Positions 15,825-25,092 of a DNA stretch of 64,000 bases are shown in pieces. Both the position numbers and the translations under genes were made by a program. Within the stretch, counting starts at the first letter, position 1, and each line of letters starts with the position of its first letter. Source of the stretch: Methanoculleus sp. (GTDB lineage: Archaea > Halobacteriota > Methanomicrobia > Methanomicrobiales > Methanoculleaceae); the NCBI RefSeq assembly GCF_020696975.1, contig NZ_JAJGBK010000021.1, positions 1-64,000 on the forward strand, in the 5' to 3' direction. The notes under the pieces are model-generated. The model ran no database searches. It saw only the letters and a list, made by a program, of their open reading frames with translations, and was not told where the DNA came from.

Positions 15825-16588
15825 GCACCCCCGTGATCGAGGTCGACGACGTCTGGGTCAGGCTGCACGGCCAGACCGTGCTCGAGGCCGTAAGCCTCGC
15901 CGTCAACCCAAACGAGTTCTACGCCATCATCGGACCGAACGGCGGCGGAAAGACGACGCTTCTCCGGGTGATCCTCGGCCTCCTCGCCCCTTCCCGCGGC
16001 GTCGTCCGGATCCTTGGCCGGACGGAGAAGGAGATGCGTAAGGATCTCGGCTACGTCCCCCAGTTCCGGACGTTTGACTTCGAGTATCCCATCACGGTCC
16101 GGGAGATGGTCCTCTCCGGCCGCCTCGGCCACATCACCCGCTTTCCAAGGCGCTACGACGAAGAAGACCACGCCCGGGCGGAACAGGCGCTTGAGACGAT
16201 GCAGATCGCCAATCTTGCCGACCGGCAGATCCGGGACCTCTCGGGCGGGGAGCAGCAGCGGACGATCATCGCCCGGGCGCTCGTCAGCGACCCGAAGGTG
16301 CTCCTTCTTGACGAACCGACGGTCTACGTGGACGCCCCGACGGAGGCGCAGTTCTACAGAATCCTGGATCGGCTCCGGACCCGGATGGCGATCGTCCTCG
16401 TGACCCACGACATCGGTGTGATCCCCGAACGCGTGAACCGGGTTGCCTGCTTGAACCGGCGCCTCTACACGCACGGCACAAACGAGATCACGCCGGATAT
16501 GCTCGAGGCCGCATACCATTGCCCGGTGGACCTGATCGCTCACGGGGTCCCCCACAGGGTCCTTTCGGAACACTCAAGGGAGGAGTAA
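15821..16588 (+). CDS. Metal ABC transporter ATP-binding protein (ZnuC type)
   Basis: ATPase of the metal importer, about 255 residues from ATG 15821, which shares ATGA with the end of the receptor gene. Walker A GPNGGGKTT, Q-loop YVPQFRTFD, signature LSGGEQQR, Walker B VLLLDEPTVYVDAPT and H-loop VTHD are all intact. It couples ATP hydrolysis to uptake through the downstream permease. The frame is open 13 codons further upstream inside the receptor gene, but the coupled start fits operon logic better. Confidence 0.95.
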   Translation: MSTPVIEVDDVWVRLHGQTVLEAVSLAVNPNEFYAIIGPNGGGKTTLLRVILGLLAPSRGVVRILGRTEKEMRKDLGYVPQFRTFDFEYPITVREMVLSGRLGHITRFPRRYDEEDHARAEQALETMQIANLADRQIRDLSGGEQQRTIIARALVSDPKVLLLDEPTVYVDAPTEAQFYRILDRLRTRMAIVLVTHDIGVIPERVNRVACLNRRLYTHGTNEITPDMLEAAYHCPVDLIAHGVPHRVLSEHSREE

Positions 16589-16589
16589 G

Positions 16590-17399
16590 ATGCTTGAGGT
16601 GCTCGGGTTTGAGTTCTTCCGGAACGCCCTCGCCGCCGGGATACTTGCGAGCGTCGCCTGCGGGATCATCGGCACCTACGTCGTGGTGCGGCGGATGGTC
16701 TCGGTCAGCGGCGGGATCTCGCACGCGGCCTTCGGCGGGATTGGCCTCGGATACTACCTCGGGATAGACCCGCTCCTCGGCGCCGCCGGGTTTACCGTCG
16801 CCTCGGCACTCGGGATGGGAGCGCTCCAGCTCCGCGCCAGGCAACAGATGGATACACTCATCGGCGCATTCTGGGCAGCCGGGATGGCGATAGGCATCCT
16901 CTTCGTCTACCTGACGCCCGGGTTCGCTCCCGACCTCTTCTCCTACCTCTTCGGCAACATCCTCCTCGTGCCGCAAGGCGACATCCTGTTGATGGCGGTC
17001 CTCGTCATCATCATCATCGCCGTCGTGGCCCTCCTCTACCGGGAGTTCCAGGCGATCACCTTCGACCCGGATTACGCGACGGTCATGAACCTGCCGGTCG
17101 AACGGCTTTCCCTCCTCCTCCTTGTGCTGATAGCACTCACGGTGGTGATGCTGATCCGCGTGGTGGGGATCATCCTGGTGATCGCGCTCCTCACCCTCCC
17201 GGCGGCGATCAGCCGCCTGTACACGACCCGGATATGGACGATGATGCTCCTTGCGGTCGCCCTCGGCATCGCGTTCTCCGTGACGGGGATAGGCCTCTCT
17301 TACATCCTGAACGTCCCGTCGGGAGCGACGATCATCCTCGTCAGCACGCTCGCGTATGCGGGCGCCCTCGGCGTCGAGCGCCTCCGGCAGGGGGACTAG
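16590..17399 (+). CDS. Metal ABC transporter permease (ZnuB type)
   Basis: Membrane subunit of the metal importer, 269 residues with about eight hydrophobic helices. ABC-3 family landmarks: GIIGTYVVVRRMVSVSGGIS with the SHAAFGG loop near the N-terminus, LFGNILLV in the middle, and GIILVIALLTLPAAISRLYT, the cytoplasmic coupling region for the ATPase. It begins two bases after the ATPase stop, completing a receptor-ATPase-permease operon driven from upstream of 14922 or from the regulator gene. Confidence 0.94.
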   Translation: MLEVLGFEFFRNALAAGILASVACGIIGTYVVVRRMVSVSGGISHAAFGGIGLGYYLGIDPLLGAAGFTVASALGMGALQLRARQQMDTLIGAFWAAGMAIGILFVYLTPGFAPDLFSYLFGNILLVPQGDILLMAVLVIIIIAVVALLYREFQAITFDPDYATVMNLPVERLSLLLLVLIALTVVMLIRVVGIILVIALLTLPAAISRLYTTRIWTMMLLAVALGIAFSVTGIGLSYILNVPSGATIILVSTLAYAGALGVERLRQGD

Positions 17400-17449
17400 C
17401 AGGACAAACCGGTGCGCTTATGCCGCCGTACGCGAGAGGTGAGTGAGCA

Positions 17450-17974
17450 ATGGATCCGATCATCGAAGAGGGATACGCCCGGCTCCTCGAGACCCTCGAG
17501 GACCTGCAGGCGAAGAAGGAAACGTCGGCCGCTGAACTCCGGGGCAACGTAGGAGCCCTCGTTTCGCGGATGGCGGCCGATACGGCACCGATTGTGGAGA
17601 AGATCGGGCTTGAGATGCTCCGGCGCGCAAAGAGGGAGGCATCCGGGGAACTTTACGACCAGGAGTTCTACGAGAAGAAGATGATCGTCCTCGGGAAGGG
17701 CGAACCGCTCCCGTACCGCCCGGATGACCCATCGAAACCCGTCGATACCCAGATATGCGTCCTCGATACAGACGGGGCCTTCCACGAGTTGATGTACACC
17801 ACTACAGAGATTCGTACCGACTCGTATCTCGCCCCCCTGACGCCGGAGGAGGCGTTCGATATCTACGGCTACGACCTCGTCTTCATGCTCTACCGGGCGC
17901 TCTACGAGTACGCGAAGGAGGATGAGGAACTGACCGCCGCGCTCGCGCGGGCGATCGAGTATATCGGGTCCTGA
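17450..17974 (+). CDS. Hypothetical protein
   Basis: A 174-residue soluble acidic protein, not recognised. The N-terminal 70 residues look like an amphipathic helix or coiled coil (EEGYARLLETLEDLQAKKET), followed by a strand-rich part (TQICVLDTDGAFHELMY) and a helical C-terminus. GAGGTGA precedes the ATG. It lies 50 bases after the metal permease on the same strand, so it may be the operon's last gene, but nothing in it suggests metal binding. Repeat element E5 follows its stop. Confidence 0.8.
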   Translation: MDPIIEEGYARLLETLEDLQAKKETSAAELRGNVGALVSRMAADTAPIVEKIGLEMLRRAKREASGELYDQEFYEKKMIVLGKGEPLPYRPDDPSKPVDTQICVLDTDGAFHELMYTTTEIRTDSYLAPLTPEEAFDIYGYDLVFMLYRALYEYAKEDEELTAALARAIEYIGS

Positions 17975-18110
17975 ATTATTTTTGCTCAACTACACGGTGT
18001 CCTTGCCCCTGCCGGGCGCCCCATGAAGACCTGCAGATCCCGGGGCCCGGGCCTTAAACGCCGAGGGTTGGGAGTCATAGCCGCAGAAACAATCAAAGCC
18101 CGTAAATTCT

Positions 18111-18175
18111 GATAGAGCGGACCGCGGGAATATCGCTTGAGAGGAGAGGGGTTGCAGGGGGGGGGTGAGACCCTC
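18111..18175. repeat. Intergenic repeat element E5
   Basis: Between two convergent genes. GCGGACCGCGGGAATATCGC (18118-18137) is the reverse complement of the type II module at 279-296 (16 of 18 positions). It is followed by GAGGGGTTGCAGGGGGGG, which occurs again exactly at 61163 in element E4. The position between converging 3' ends fits a role as transcription end or simply tolerance of insertion there. The rest of 17975-18175 shows no gene. Confidence 0.65.
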
Positions 18176-18628
18176 TCACCTGCTTCCGAAGATCGGGAAG
18201 AGCGGTTCGGTGGGGTCGCGCCCGGCACCGAGCGCCGTGAGCGAGTACGAGCGCTGGAACTGCTGGCCTTCTGAATTCTCGTAGGTGACGACCGCCTTTG
18301 CCTCCGAGACCATCGAAGCAAGGCTAAAACCGGATTCCTCGTCCGGGTCCAGCGAGGCGATCTCGAAGTCGATGTTGAGCGGGACGAGGGCAACCTGGAT
18401 CTTCTGCGCTCTCGCTGTGCCCGTGTTGGTGATGATGACCTCCCGTGCATCCTCCGAGAGATCCGCGGTGACGAGCGGGTAGTTCTTTGTATCTCCCATG
18501 ATGCGGAAGCTCATTAAGAGAACAAGGATGATTATCAGGGCGATGAGGGCGAAGAAGACGTCGATGAAGAGCAGCCCGAGCGCGATGAGGCCGCCAGCCA
18601 CCAGGACGATCCTCTGATTCTTATCCAT
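18176..18628 (-). CDS. Hypothetical membrane protein
   Basis: A 150-residue protein with two adjacent hydrophobic helices at residues 8-45 (IVLVAGGLIALGLLFIDVFF and IALIIILVLLMSF) and a soluble C-terminal domain of about 100 residues. That domain has beta-rich, CARDB/Ig-like character (EVIITNTGTARAQKIQVALV ... FEIASLDPDEESGF). No known function. TTATAA about 20 bases before the ATG suggests a leaderless message. Divergent from serS. Confidence 0.8.
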   Translation of the reverse strand: MDKNQRIVLVAGGLIALGLLFIDVFFALIALIIILVLLMSFRIMGDTKNYPLVTADLSEDAREVIITNTGTARAQKIQVALVPLNIDFEIASLDPDEESGFSLASMVSEAKAVVTYENSEGQQFQRSYSLTALGAGRDPTEPLFPIFGSR

Positions 18629-18782
18629 AGAGAAATGGTTGGTTTTTCAGGAATTATAAGAGTAGGTTTCAGGTGAGACGGCACGACGCGCCCGGACGCA
18701 AGATGGGTGATCGTCCGCACTCACACCGCAGGAAGGGCAACATGACCATATACCGTCATGGCGAAGTATGTACAGAGACAGC

Positions 18783-20060
18783 ATGCTTGAGTTGAAGTTC
18801 GTTCGTGCACACCCCGAGATCGTCAGGGCAGACCTCATCAAGAGGGGAGATACCGAGAAACTGGCCTGGGTCGACGAGGTGCTGGAGATGGACCGGAGAG
18901 CACGGGAACTCACCGTGGCAATCGGCGACCTGCGCAATCGGAGAAACGTCATATCCCGCGAGATCAGCCAGGCGAGAAAAGCGGGAAAGGATATCGCGGG
19001 CCTCCTCGCCGAAGCGGCGGATCTCCCTGCGCGGGTCAAGGAGGCGGAGGCGGAGCGCGACAGCCTCACCGAGCAGGTGCGGTACCGCCTGATGCGCCTC
19101 CCAAACATCCTGCACGAGAGTGTACCCATCGGCAAGGACGATACCGAGAACGTCGAGATCCGGCGGTGGGGTGAACCGGCCGTCCCCGGGTTCGACCTGG
19201 AGAACCACGGCGCGCTCGCCGTCAAGCAGGGGTGGGCGGACTTTGAACGCGCGGCAAAGATATCCGGAGCCGGGTTTTACTTCCTGAAAGGCAGGCTTGC
19301 CCTGCTCGATATGGCTCTCCAGCGGTTTACGATGGACCTGCTCGTCGAGCGCGGGTATACCCCGATAATCCCCCCCTACATGATGAACCGCGCCGCATAC
19401 GAGGGCGTGACGGATCTCGCCGACTTCGAGAACGTCATGTACAGGATCGACGGCGAGGACGAGTATCTCATCGCAACGAGCGAGCACCCGATGGCCGCGA
19501 TGTACAGCGGCGAGATCTTCGAGGAGAAGGATCTCCCGCTCAGGCTCGCGGGCTTAAGCCCGTGCTTCCGGCGGGAGATCGGGGCGCACGGCCTTGATAC
19601 GAAAGGGCTCTTCCGCGTCCACCAGTTCCACAAGGTGGAGCAGTTCGTCTATGCTACTCCCGAGCAGTCCTGGGAGATCCACGAGGAACTGATGGCAAAC
19701 GCCGAGGAGGTCTTCCAGCGGCTCGGCCTTCCCTACCGGGTCGTTTTGATCTGCACGGGGGACATCGGGACCGTCGCCGCGAAGAAGTACGACCTCGAGG
19801 TCTGGATGCCGCGCGAGGAGCGCTACCGCGAAGCGGTCTCCTGCTCGAACTGCACGGCCTACCAGGCGGTCAGGCTGAATATCAAGGTGCGCCACCCGAC
19901 CGAGTTCACCGAGAAGCGCTACGTGCACACCTTGAACAGCACCGCAATCGCAACCTCCCGCGCGATCCGGGCGATCCTTGAGAACTACCAGAACGAGGAC
20001 GGTTCGGTCACGATCCCAAAGGCCCTCAGGCCGTATCTCTACGGCGAAGAGACGCTGTAG
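18783..20060 (+). CDS. serS: Seryl-tRNA synthetase (bacterial type)
   Basis: Charges tRNA-Ser. 425 residues from ATG 18783 (LELKFVRAHPEIVR); an in-frame ATG five codons earlier is likely upstream of or at the transcription start given the TATA-like ATATAC at about 18749. N-terminal coiled coil for the tRNA long arm (residues 30-100), then a class II core: motif 2 CFRREIGAHG followed by GLFRVHQFHKVEQF, and motif 3 NSTAIATSRAIRAILE. This is the common SerRS, not the rare zinc-dependent methanogen form. Confidence 0.96.
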   Translation: MLELKFVRAHPEIVRADLIKRGDTEKLAWVDEVLEMDRRARELTVAIGDLRNRRNVISREISQARKAGKDIAGLLAEAADLPARVKEAEAERDSLTEQVRYRLMRLPNILHESVPIGKDDTENVEIRRWGEPAVPGFDLENHGALAVKQGWADFERAAKISGAGFYFLKGRLALLDMALQRFTMDLLVERGYTPIIPPYMMNRAAYEGVTDLADFENVMYRIDGEDEYLIATSEHPMAAMYSGEIFEEKDLPLRLAGLSPCFRREIGAHGLDTKGLFRVHQFHKVEQFVYATPEQSWEIHEELMANAEEVFQRLGLPYRVVLICTGDIGTVAAKKYDLEVWMPREERYREAVSCSNCTAYQAVRLNIKVRHPTEFTEKRYVHTLNSTAIATSRAIRAILENYQNEDGSVTIPKALRPYLYGEETL

Positions 20061-20196
20061 AGCACTCCGGGTCTGCGAGAGCCCGACAATACTTTTTTGG
20101 CGAACCCGGACATCTGCCGGTCTCTTCTTCGCATACCCCGGGCGCTCTTTCGAAAGAAAGAGACGACATATAAGCGGAAAACTCCCAGGTAAGGTT

Positions 20197-21420
20197 ATGG
20201 TTCCCTATCAGCGTACGAAGTTTCACATACTCCTTCTCATCGCTATCGCCATAGCCGCGGCCGTCCTCACTTCCGGGTGCATGCAGAACGCCGGGCCCGT
20301 GCAGGAAGCAGGTGACGTCAGCCGGAGCACCCCCCCTCCGGCGATAGCCTCCGACCTTGAGTCGATCGTCTCGGCCGGAGTCCGGAGTGCCGGCGTTCCC
20401 GGCACCCTGATCGAGATCTCGACGCCGGAATGGACCTGGAACTATGCGGCCGGCAACACCTCGTTCTCCCCGACAATGACGGCAACGCCGGAGATGCGGT
20501 TCATTATCGCGAGCGTGACAAAGACCTTCACGAGCGTCGCCATCCAGCAACTCGCCGAGGACGGAAAGCTCTCGCTTGACGATCCCATCGGCCGCTGGCT
20601 GCCGGCGGATGTGGCGGGGGAGATCCCGAACTCTTCCGCGATCACCGTCCGTCACCTCCTCGACCACACGAGCGGGATCGCGGACTACGACGAGCACACG
20701 ATCCTCCTCAAAGAGTACGAAGACCCCGACACACCGGTCCCCTACCAGGTGGGGCTGCGGCAGGCCCTCGATGCGGGCCCCCTTTACCCGCCGGGAACGG
20801 ATTTCACCTACTCGAACGCGAACTACATCCTCTTGACGCTGATCATCGACAAGGCGGCCGGCGTCCCCTACGAGGACTACGTCACCCGCAACATCCTCGT
20901 CCCGGCGGGGATGAACGATACGTTCGTCCACAGGACCAACCACATCCCCGGCCCGCACATGAGGGCCCTGGAGAGTGGGGAAGACGGCACCGTCATGGAC
21001 TTCAGCGACCTCTACATCCAGTTCGACCGGGGCGCCGGGGATATCGTGAGCACGACGGCCGACCTCAACAGGTTCCACCGGGCACTCCGCTCCGGAGCGC
21101 TGATCAGCCCGGCATCGTTTGCTGCAATGGAGAATACCTCTCCGCAGTCCCGGCAGACCAGGGAGGTGCTCGGTCTCGGAGAGGTGAGCCTCGGATACGG
21201 TTACGGATACGCTGCGCAACAGAACGCATTAGAGGGCCTGACCCTCTACGGGCATACCGGCGGGTACTACGGCTCATACACGATCCTCTATTACTGGGCC
21301 GAGAAAGACACCCATATCGCCATGAACAGCAACTCTGCGGCAAAAGCGGGCGCGGTAAATGAGGAGATCCTCGCCCCGGTCATCCAGTACCTCAAGGAGG
21401 GGACGGCGGCCGGACGGTAG
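20197..21420 (+). CDS. Beta-lactamase-family serine hydrolase lipoprotein
   Basis: A 407-residue exported protein of the class C beta-lactamase / penicillin-binding-like family (Pfam Beta-lactamase). Signal peptide with lipobox LTSGCMQ near residue 28. Catalytic motifs: S-V-T-K (nucleophile and lysine), Y-S-N (in FTYSNANY) and H-T-G-G in place of K-T-G. These proteins are usually esterases or peptidases; this archaeon has no peptidoglycan, so the substrate is unknown. A TATA box (CATATAAG, about 20167) and AGGTAAGG ribosome site mark the start; the longer upstream frame inside serS is discarded. Confidence 0.92.
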   Translation: MVPYQRTKFHILLLIAIAIAAAVLTSGCMQNAGPVQEAGDVSRSTPPPAIASDLESIVSAGVRSAGVPGTLIEISTPEWTWNYAAGNTSFSPTMTATPEMRFIIASVTKTFTSVAIQQLAEDGKLSLDDPIGRWLPADVAGEIPNSSAITVRHLLDHTSGIADYDEHTILLKEYEDPDTPVPYQVGLRQALDAGPLYPPGTDFTYSNANYILLTLIIDKAAGVPYEDYVTRNILVPAGMNDTFVHRTNHIPGPHMRALESGEDGTVMDFSDLYIQFDRGAGDIVSTTADLNRFHRALRSGALISPASFAAMENTSPQSRQTREVLGLGEVSLGYGYGYAAQQNALEGLTLYGHTGGYYGSYTILYYWAEKDTHIAMNSNSAAKAGAVNEEILAPVIQYLKEGTAAGR

Positions 21421-21438
21421 GCCGGCCCGTTTTGCACC

Positions 21439-22140
21439 TTACGGAATCGTTCTGACGATCCGCTCCTTCGTCACCTTCCCGGCGATGAAGCGGGCGAGGG
21501 CGAGGAGCGAAAGCCCGACTGCCGCAAGGACACCCTCCATCGCCGGCGAGATGCCCGCCCCGCCCGGTACGACGGCCTGGAGCCCGCCGACCAGAAAGAT
21601 GAACCCGAATATAAGGATGAACCCGAGGATCTGGTTCTCCCGCATCCCGAGCGCGAGCTGGGCCGCGCCGATGAGCCCGGCCGCCGCGAGGATCCAGACC
21701 GGGACGACGGCCGCGAGATGGATGAGGAGCAGGGGTTCGGCGGCGACGGAGACACCCGAGAAGGTGGAGGCCGCCGCGATGGCCACTGCGGCCGAGAGGA
21801 GCATCATCAGACATGCCGGGACGGCGACCCCGATAGCCTTCCCTTCCCAGAGACGCTGGAGCGAGACGGGGGCGCAGAGGAGCGTCTCGATGGTGCCGTC
21901 CCGCTTCTCGCGGAGGAAGGTGTCGGCGCAGAAGATGTAGCCCATGAAGACCCCGACCGGGAGGGTGATCGCGGCGATGCCGCCTGCAACGGCTGCGGTG
22001 TCCCCACCGGCGCCCACAGCGATGCTGAGGGTCGACATCACCGGGAACCAGACGGCGAAGATGAACGCGGCGATGAGGGCGCTCCGGTTCCGGACGGCGA
22101 GCCTTATCTCGCGGCGGGCGATGACGGAGAGCGTGCTCAT
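21439..22140 (-). CDS. ABC-2 type exporter permease
   Basis: A 233-residue membrane protein with about six helices, the permease of an ABC exporter. The N-terminal cytosolic VIARREIRLAVRNRSALI and the loop FLREKRDGTIETLLCAPVS, ending in the coupling region LWEGKAIGV, are typical of ABC-2 permeases. It overlaps the ATPase gene by four bases (ATGA). Substrate unknown. Confidence 0.9.
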   Translation of the reverse strand: MSTLSVIARREIRLAVRNRSALIAAFIFAVWFPVMSTLSIAVGAGGDTAAVAGGIAAITLPVGVFMGYIFCADTFLREKRDGTIETLLCAPVSLQRLWEGKAIGVAVPACLMMLLSAAVAIAAASTFSGVSVAAEPLLLIHLAAVVPVWILAAAGLIGAAQLALGMRENQILGFILIFGFIFLVGGLQAVVPGGAGISPAMEGVLAAVGLSLLALARFIAGKVTKERIVRTIP

Positions 22141-23069
22141 GCGCCGCCCTCCGCCCGGCTGACGTGTTCGAGGTAGATCTCCTCAAGCGATCGGGATGAC
22201 CGGCGAATCTCCTCGATGCGGAACCCTGCCCTGACAAGGGCCGCGATGAGCTCGGGTGTTGCGCCTGGTTCGGCGAGGGTGCAGTGGAGGGCGTCGCCAT
22301 CGACGTCGCACCCGGCAACGAACGGGAGTCCCCCGACGGTCTCGCATGCGCGGGCACGCTCGCCCGGGTCGGCGAGGGCGACGGTCACGGCCGGGCGGCC
22401 GGAGGCCCGGGTGAGGTTTGCCACCGTATCAAAGGCACGAATCCTCCCTCCGGCCAGGATCGCCACCGTCGAACATATTCGCTGGACCTCGTCGAGGTGG
22501 TGGGAGTTTAGAAAGACCGTCATCTCCTCCCGCCGGGAGAGTTCAACGATGAGGTCGCGGACCATCCTCTGCGCGCCGGGGTCGAGACCGGAGGAGGGTT
22601 CGTCAAGGAAGACGACCTCCGGCCGGTGGAGGATCGCCCGGGCAATCCCGAGCTTCCGCTTCATCCCGGTCGAGAACGTCCCGACCGGGTCGTCCCGCCG
22701 GTCAGCAAGATCGACGAGCACGAGGAGCTCGTCGATCCGCTCTGCCGGGTCGTCGATCCCGTAGAGCCCGGCGTAATAGGCCAGGTTGTCCGCGGCACTC
22801 ATCCGGTCGGCAAGACCGTTGTTCTCGAAGAGCACCCCGACTCTCCTGCGCGCATCGTCGTCGGCGGCGAGGTCTCTCCCGAGGACCCGGACCTCCCCCG
22901 CGCCAGGCGCAAGGAGGCCGAGCAGGATCCGGATGGTCGTGGTCTTCCCTGCCCCGTTCGGGCCGAGGTAGCCGAAGATCTCGCCGTGCCCGACGGTGAA
23001 CGAGACATCGCGGAGGATATCGCGGCCGTCGAACGACCGCGAGAGGCCCCGGACCTCGACGGCGCTCAC
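22137..23069 (-). CDS. ABC exporter ATP-binding protein
   Basis: A 310-residue ATPase of the CcmA/NatA/DrrA type. Walker A GPNGAGKTT, Q-loop GVLFENNGL (glutamate replaces the usual glutamine), signature FSTGMKRKL, Walker B VVFLDEPSSGLDP, H-loop NSHH. A C-terminal domain of about 80 residues follows, as in drug and sodium exporters. It is the upstream gene of the two-gene operon with the ABC-2 permease. Export substrate not predictable. Confidence 0.94.
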   Translation of the reverse strand: MSAVEVRGLSRSFDGRDILRDVSFTVGHGEIFGYLGPNGAGKTTTIRILLGLLAPGAGEVRVLGRDLAADDDARRRVGVLFENNGLADRMSAADNLAYYAGLYGIDDPAERIDELLVLVDLADRRDDPVGTFSTGMKRKLGIARAILHRPEVVFLDEPSSGLDPGAQRMVRDLIVELSRREEMTVFLNSHHLDEVQRICSTVAILAGGRIRAFDTVANLTRASGRPAVTVALADPGERARACETVGGLPFVAGCDVDGDALHCTLAEPGATPELIAALVRAGFRIEEIRRSSRSLEEIYLEHVSRAEGGA

Positions 23070-23306
23070 GAAGGCAGCCTCCTCGCCCCCGGAGCGTCCC
23101 GGAGATCCCGGGCTGTATGACCGGAAAACATAGGGATAGATACTCTCGTAAAAATGTAAAAGGAATGGATTTTGTGCGAGAGGCGGGACCGGGGTATCTA
23201 TCCCCGACCCGGATGGGAAACGCTATCCCGCCGCAGGGAGAGATCCTCTAGCGCTGCGCCGGAATACCCGCCACCCGTTCCGGCAGCCCTGGGAGGAGCC
23301 TGTGCG

Positions 23307-24581
23307 ATGAAGTTCACCTGCGGTATCGACGACCGGCCGCGGCCGGCATCGCTTATCATCTTCGGCCTTCAGTGGCTGGCGGTGAGTCTTCCCCTCATCC
23401 TCATCATCGGCGGTGTGGCGGCCGGTCTCCAGGGAGAGGGGTCGGCCGCCCCCTACCTGCAACGGCTCTTCCTCCTCGTCGCCCTGGTTCTCCTCGCGCA
23501 GGTCTACCTCGGCCACAGGCTCCCGCTGGTGCTCGGTCCGGCGACGGTGCTCCTGGTCGGTATCCTCACAAGCCTTGATGCGGGGCCTGGAGCAGTCAAC
23601 GCATCGCTGCTCCTCGGGGGGCTCGTTCTCTCCGGGCTCGCGGCAACCGGGCTCCTCGGGCGCCTCAAAGCCCTCTTCACGCCCCAGGTGATCGCGGTCG
23701 TCCTTATGCTCATCGGGTTCACCCTTGCCCCCACGATCCTCGATCTGGTCACCGACGGCGGCGGCACGGTCGGCACGGGCCGGGTCTTCCTCTTCTCGAT
23801 CGCGTTCGCTCTCATCCTGTTCTTCGTAAACGGATACCTCACCGGCATATGGAAGTCGACCCTGGCGCTCTGGGCGCTCCTCCTCGGCACCCCGGCCTAC
23901 ATCGCCCTCTTCGGGGCGGCATCCCTCCCCTCCGGAGATATCGCCCTCTTCGCGCTTCCCGGCGGCCTGCCCGCGCCGCTCGCCGTGCCTGACGGAGGAG
24001 TCCTTGCGGCGTTCCTGATCTGCTACCTCGCGCTTGCCACAAACGATCTCGGGTCCATCCAGTCGGTGGGCGGCCTTCTTTCAGCTGACAGGATGGAGGA
24101 GCGGGTGAACCGCGGGATGATCGTCACCGGCCTCGGGAACGTTCTCGCCGGCATCACCGGCGTTATCGGCCCGGTGAACTACTCCCTCTCCCCCGGGGTT
24201 ATCGCCGCCACCGGGTGTGCGTCCCGCCTCGCCCTGGTCCCGGCCGCCGTGGCGCTCGGTCTTGTGGCCGCATCGCCGCTTGCCATAGGCTACCTTGAGA
24301 GCATCCCGGCGCCGGTCATCGGCGTCGTCCTCACCTACATCATGGGATCCCAGATCGCAGCGGGGCTCGTCCTCGGTCAGGAGAGCAGGGCGATCGGGAC
24401 GTTCGAGGAAGGCCTGAGCGTCGGCATCCCCCTCCTCCTCGGGACCGTGGTGGGGTTCCTGCCCCCGGAAGTCGCCGCAGAGTTCCCGGCAACGCTCCGC
24501 CCCCTTGTCACGAACGGGTTTGTGGTCGGGATCATCACGGCCCTGGTGCTCGAACACGTCGTCTACCGCCGGCGAACGTAG
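23307..24581 (+). CDS. NCS2 family nucleobase permease
   Basis: A 424-residue membrane protein of the uracil/xanthine permease family with about 12-14 helices. The family's central motif region is around ALATNDLGSIQSVGGL, followed by RGMIVTGLGNVLAGITGVIGPVNYSLSPGVIAATGCASR; the LSPGVI... stretch and the N-terminal half match NCS2 proteins. GGGAGGAG ribosome site ahead of ATG 23307. An A+T-rich TATA-like stretch at about 23150 implies a leader of about 120 bases, G+C rich and able to fold. It could import cytosine, uracil or xanthine. Confidence 0.9.
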   Translation: MKFTCGIDDRPRPASLIIFGLQWLAVSLPLILIIGGVAAGLQGEGSAAPYLQRLFLLVALVLLAQVYLGHRLPLVLGPATVLLVGILTSLDAGPGAVNASLLLGGLVLSGLAATGLLGRLKALFTPQVIAVVLMLIGFTLAPTILDLVTDGGGTVGTGRVFLFSIAFALILFFVNGYLTGIWKSTLALWALLLGTPAYIALFGAASLPSGDIALFALPGGLPAPLAVPDGGVLAAFLICYLALATNDLGSIQSVGGLLSADRMEERVNRGMIVTGLGNVLAGITGVIGPVNYSLSPGVIAATGCASRLALVPAAVALGLVAASPLAIGYLESIPAPVIGVVLTYIMGSQIAAGLVLGQESRAIGTFEEGLSVGIPLLLGTVVGFLPPEVAAEFPATLRPLVTNGFVVGIITALVLEHVVYRRRT

Positions 24582-24639
24582 GGTTGCCCTCGCCGGGGGA
24601 GAGAAGGCTGCGTGGCGAAGAACAAGGATGAAAAAACGA

Positions 24640-24712
24640 TGGGCCCGGTGCGATTCGAACGCACGACCTCCCGGTTATCAGCCGGGTGCACCACCGGCTA
24701 TGCTACGGGCCC
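24640..24712 (-). tRNA. tRNA-Ile (GAT)
   Basis: 73 bases. The acceptor stem GGGCCCG pairs with CGGGCCC, the D-arm starts AGCCGGTGGTGC, and the anticodon arm is CCCGG-CTGATAA-CCGGG with anticodon GAT. The T-arm is GTGCG-TTCGAAT-CGCAC, discriminator A. CCA is not encoded. Intact cloverleaf. It is one of two near-identical copies 281 bases apart on the same strand. Confidence 0.97.
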
Positions 24713-24993
24713 GGAGACAATTGTATTAGTGCCTGTAAATGTTGTATCACCATCATCTTAAAGGTTGCGTCAAAACCCCGCTCACAAACCGCCGGATAAC
24801 AGAATCTTTAACAAGCACGCACGGGATACCGCAACAGCGAGACCACAAAAAGCGCCTCCGCGGAAGACGAAGGCATCCCCCCACCCCGCCCCTCAAGAAG
24901 GGTCTCATCTTCTCTCCTCCGCCGAAGAGAAACCAGGCGGTCCCGGGGTAGAGATAACAGCGCGAGTTGCAAAGACGCATGCTAAAAGGGATA

Positions 24994-25066
24994 TGGGCCC
25001 GATGCGATTCGAACGCACGACCTCCCGGTTATCAGCCGGGTGCACCACCAGCTATGCTACGGGCCC
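24994..25066 (-). tRNA. tRNA-Ile (GAT), second copy
   Basis: 73 bases, same acceptor, anticodon arm and anticodon GAT as the copy at 24640. It differs at single positions in the D-arm (AGCTGG) and by a G-T pair closing the T-stem (GTGCG/CGCAT). It is upstream of the first copy in transcription direction and may be co-transcribed. An A+T-rich box at about 25101-25112 is its probable TATA. The 281-base spacer (24713-24993) holds no gene I can support. Confidence 0.97.
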
Positions 25067-25092
25067 AACAAAATTACTCTGCAGTTTCTGAC

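Noticed and set aside
20026-21219. 397-codon minus-strand frame over the beta-lactamase-like gene
   Set aside because: Shadow frame; the plus strand carries a signal peptide, SxxK, YSN and HTGG motifs, TATA box and ribosome site.
24765-25091. Small plus-strand proteins reading through the tRNA-Ile gene (with an MGPMRFERTTSR-type end)
   Set aside because: This is the translation of the reverse complement of a tRNA, a well-known annotation artefact.
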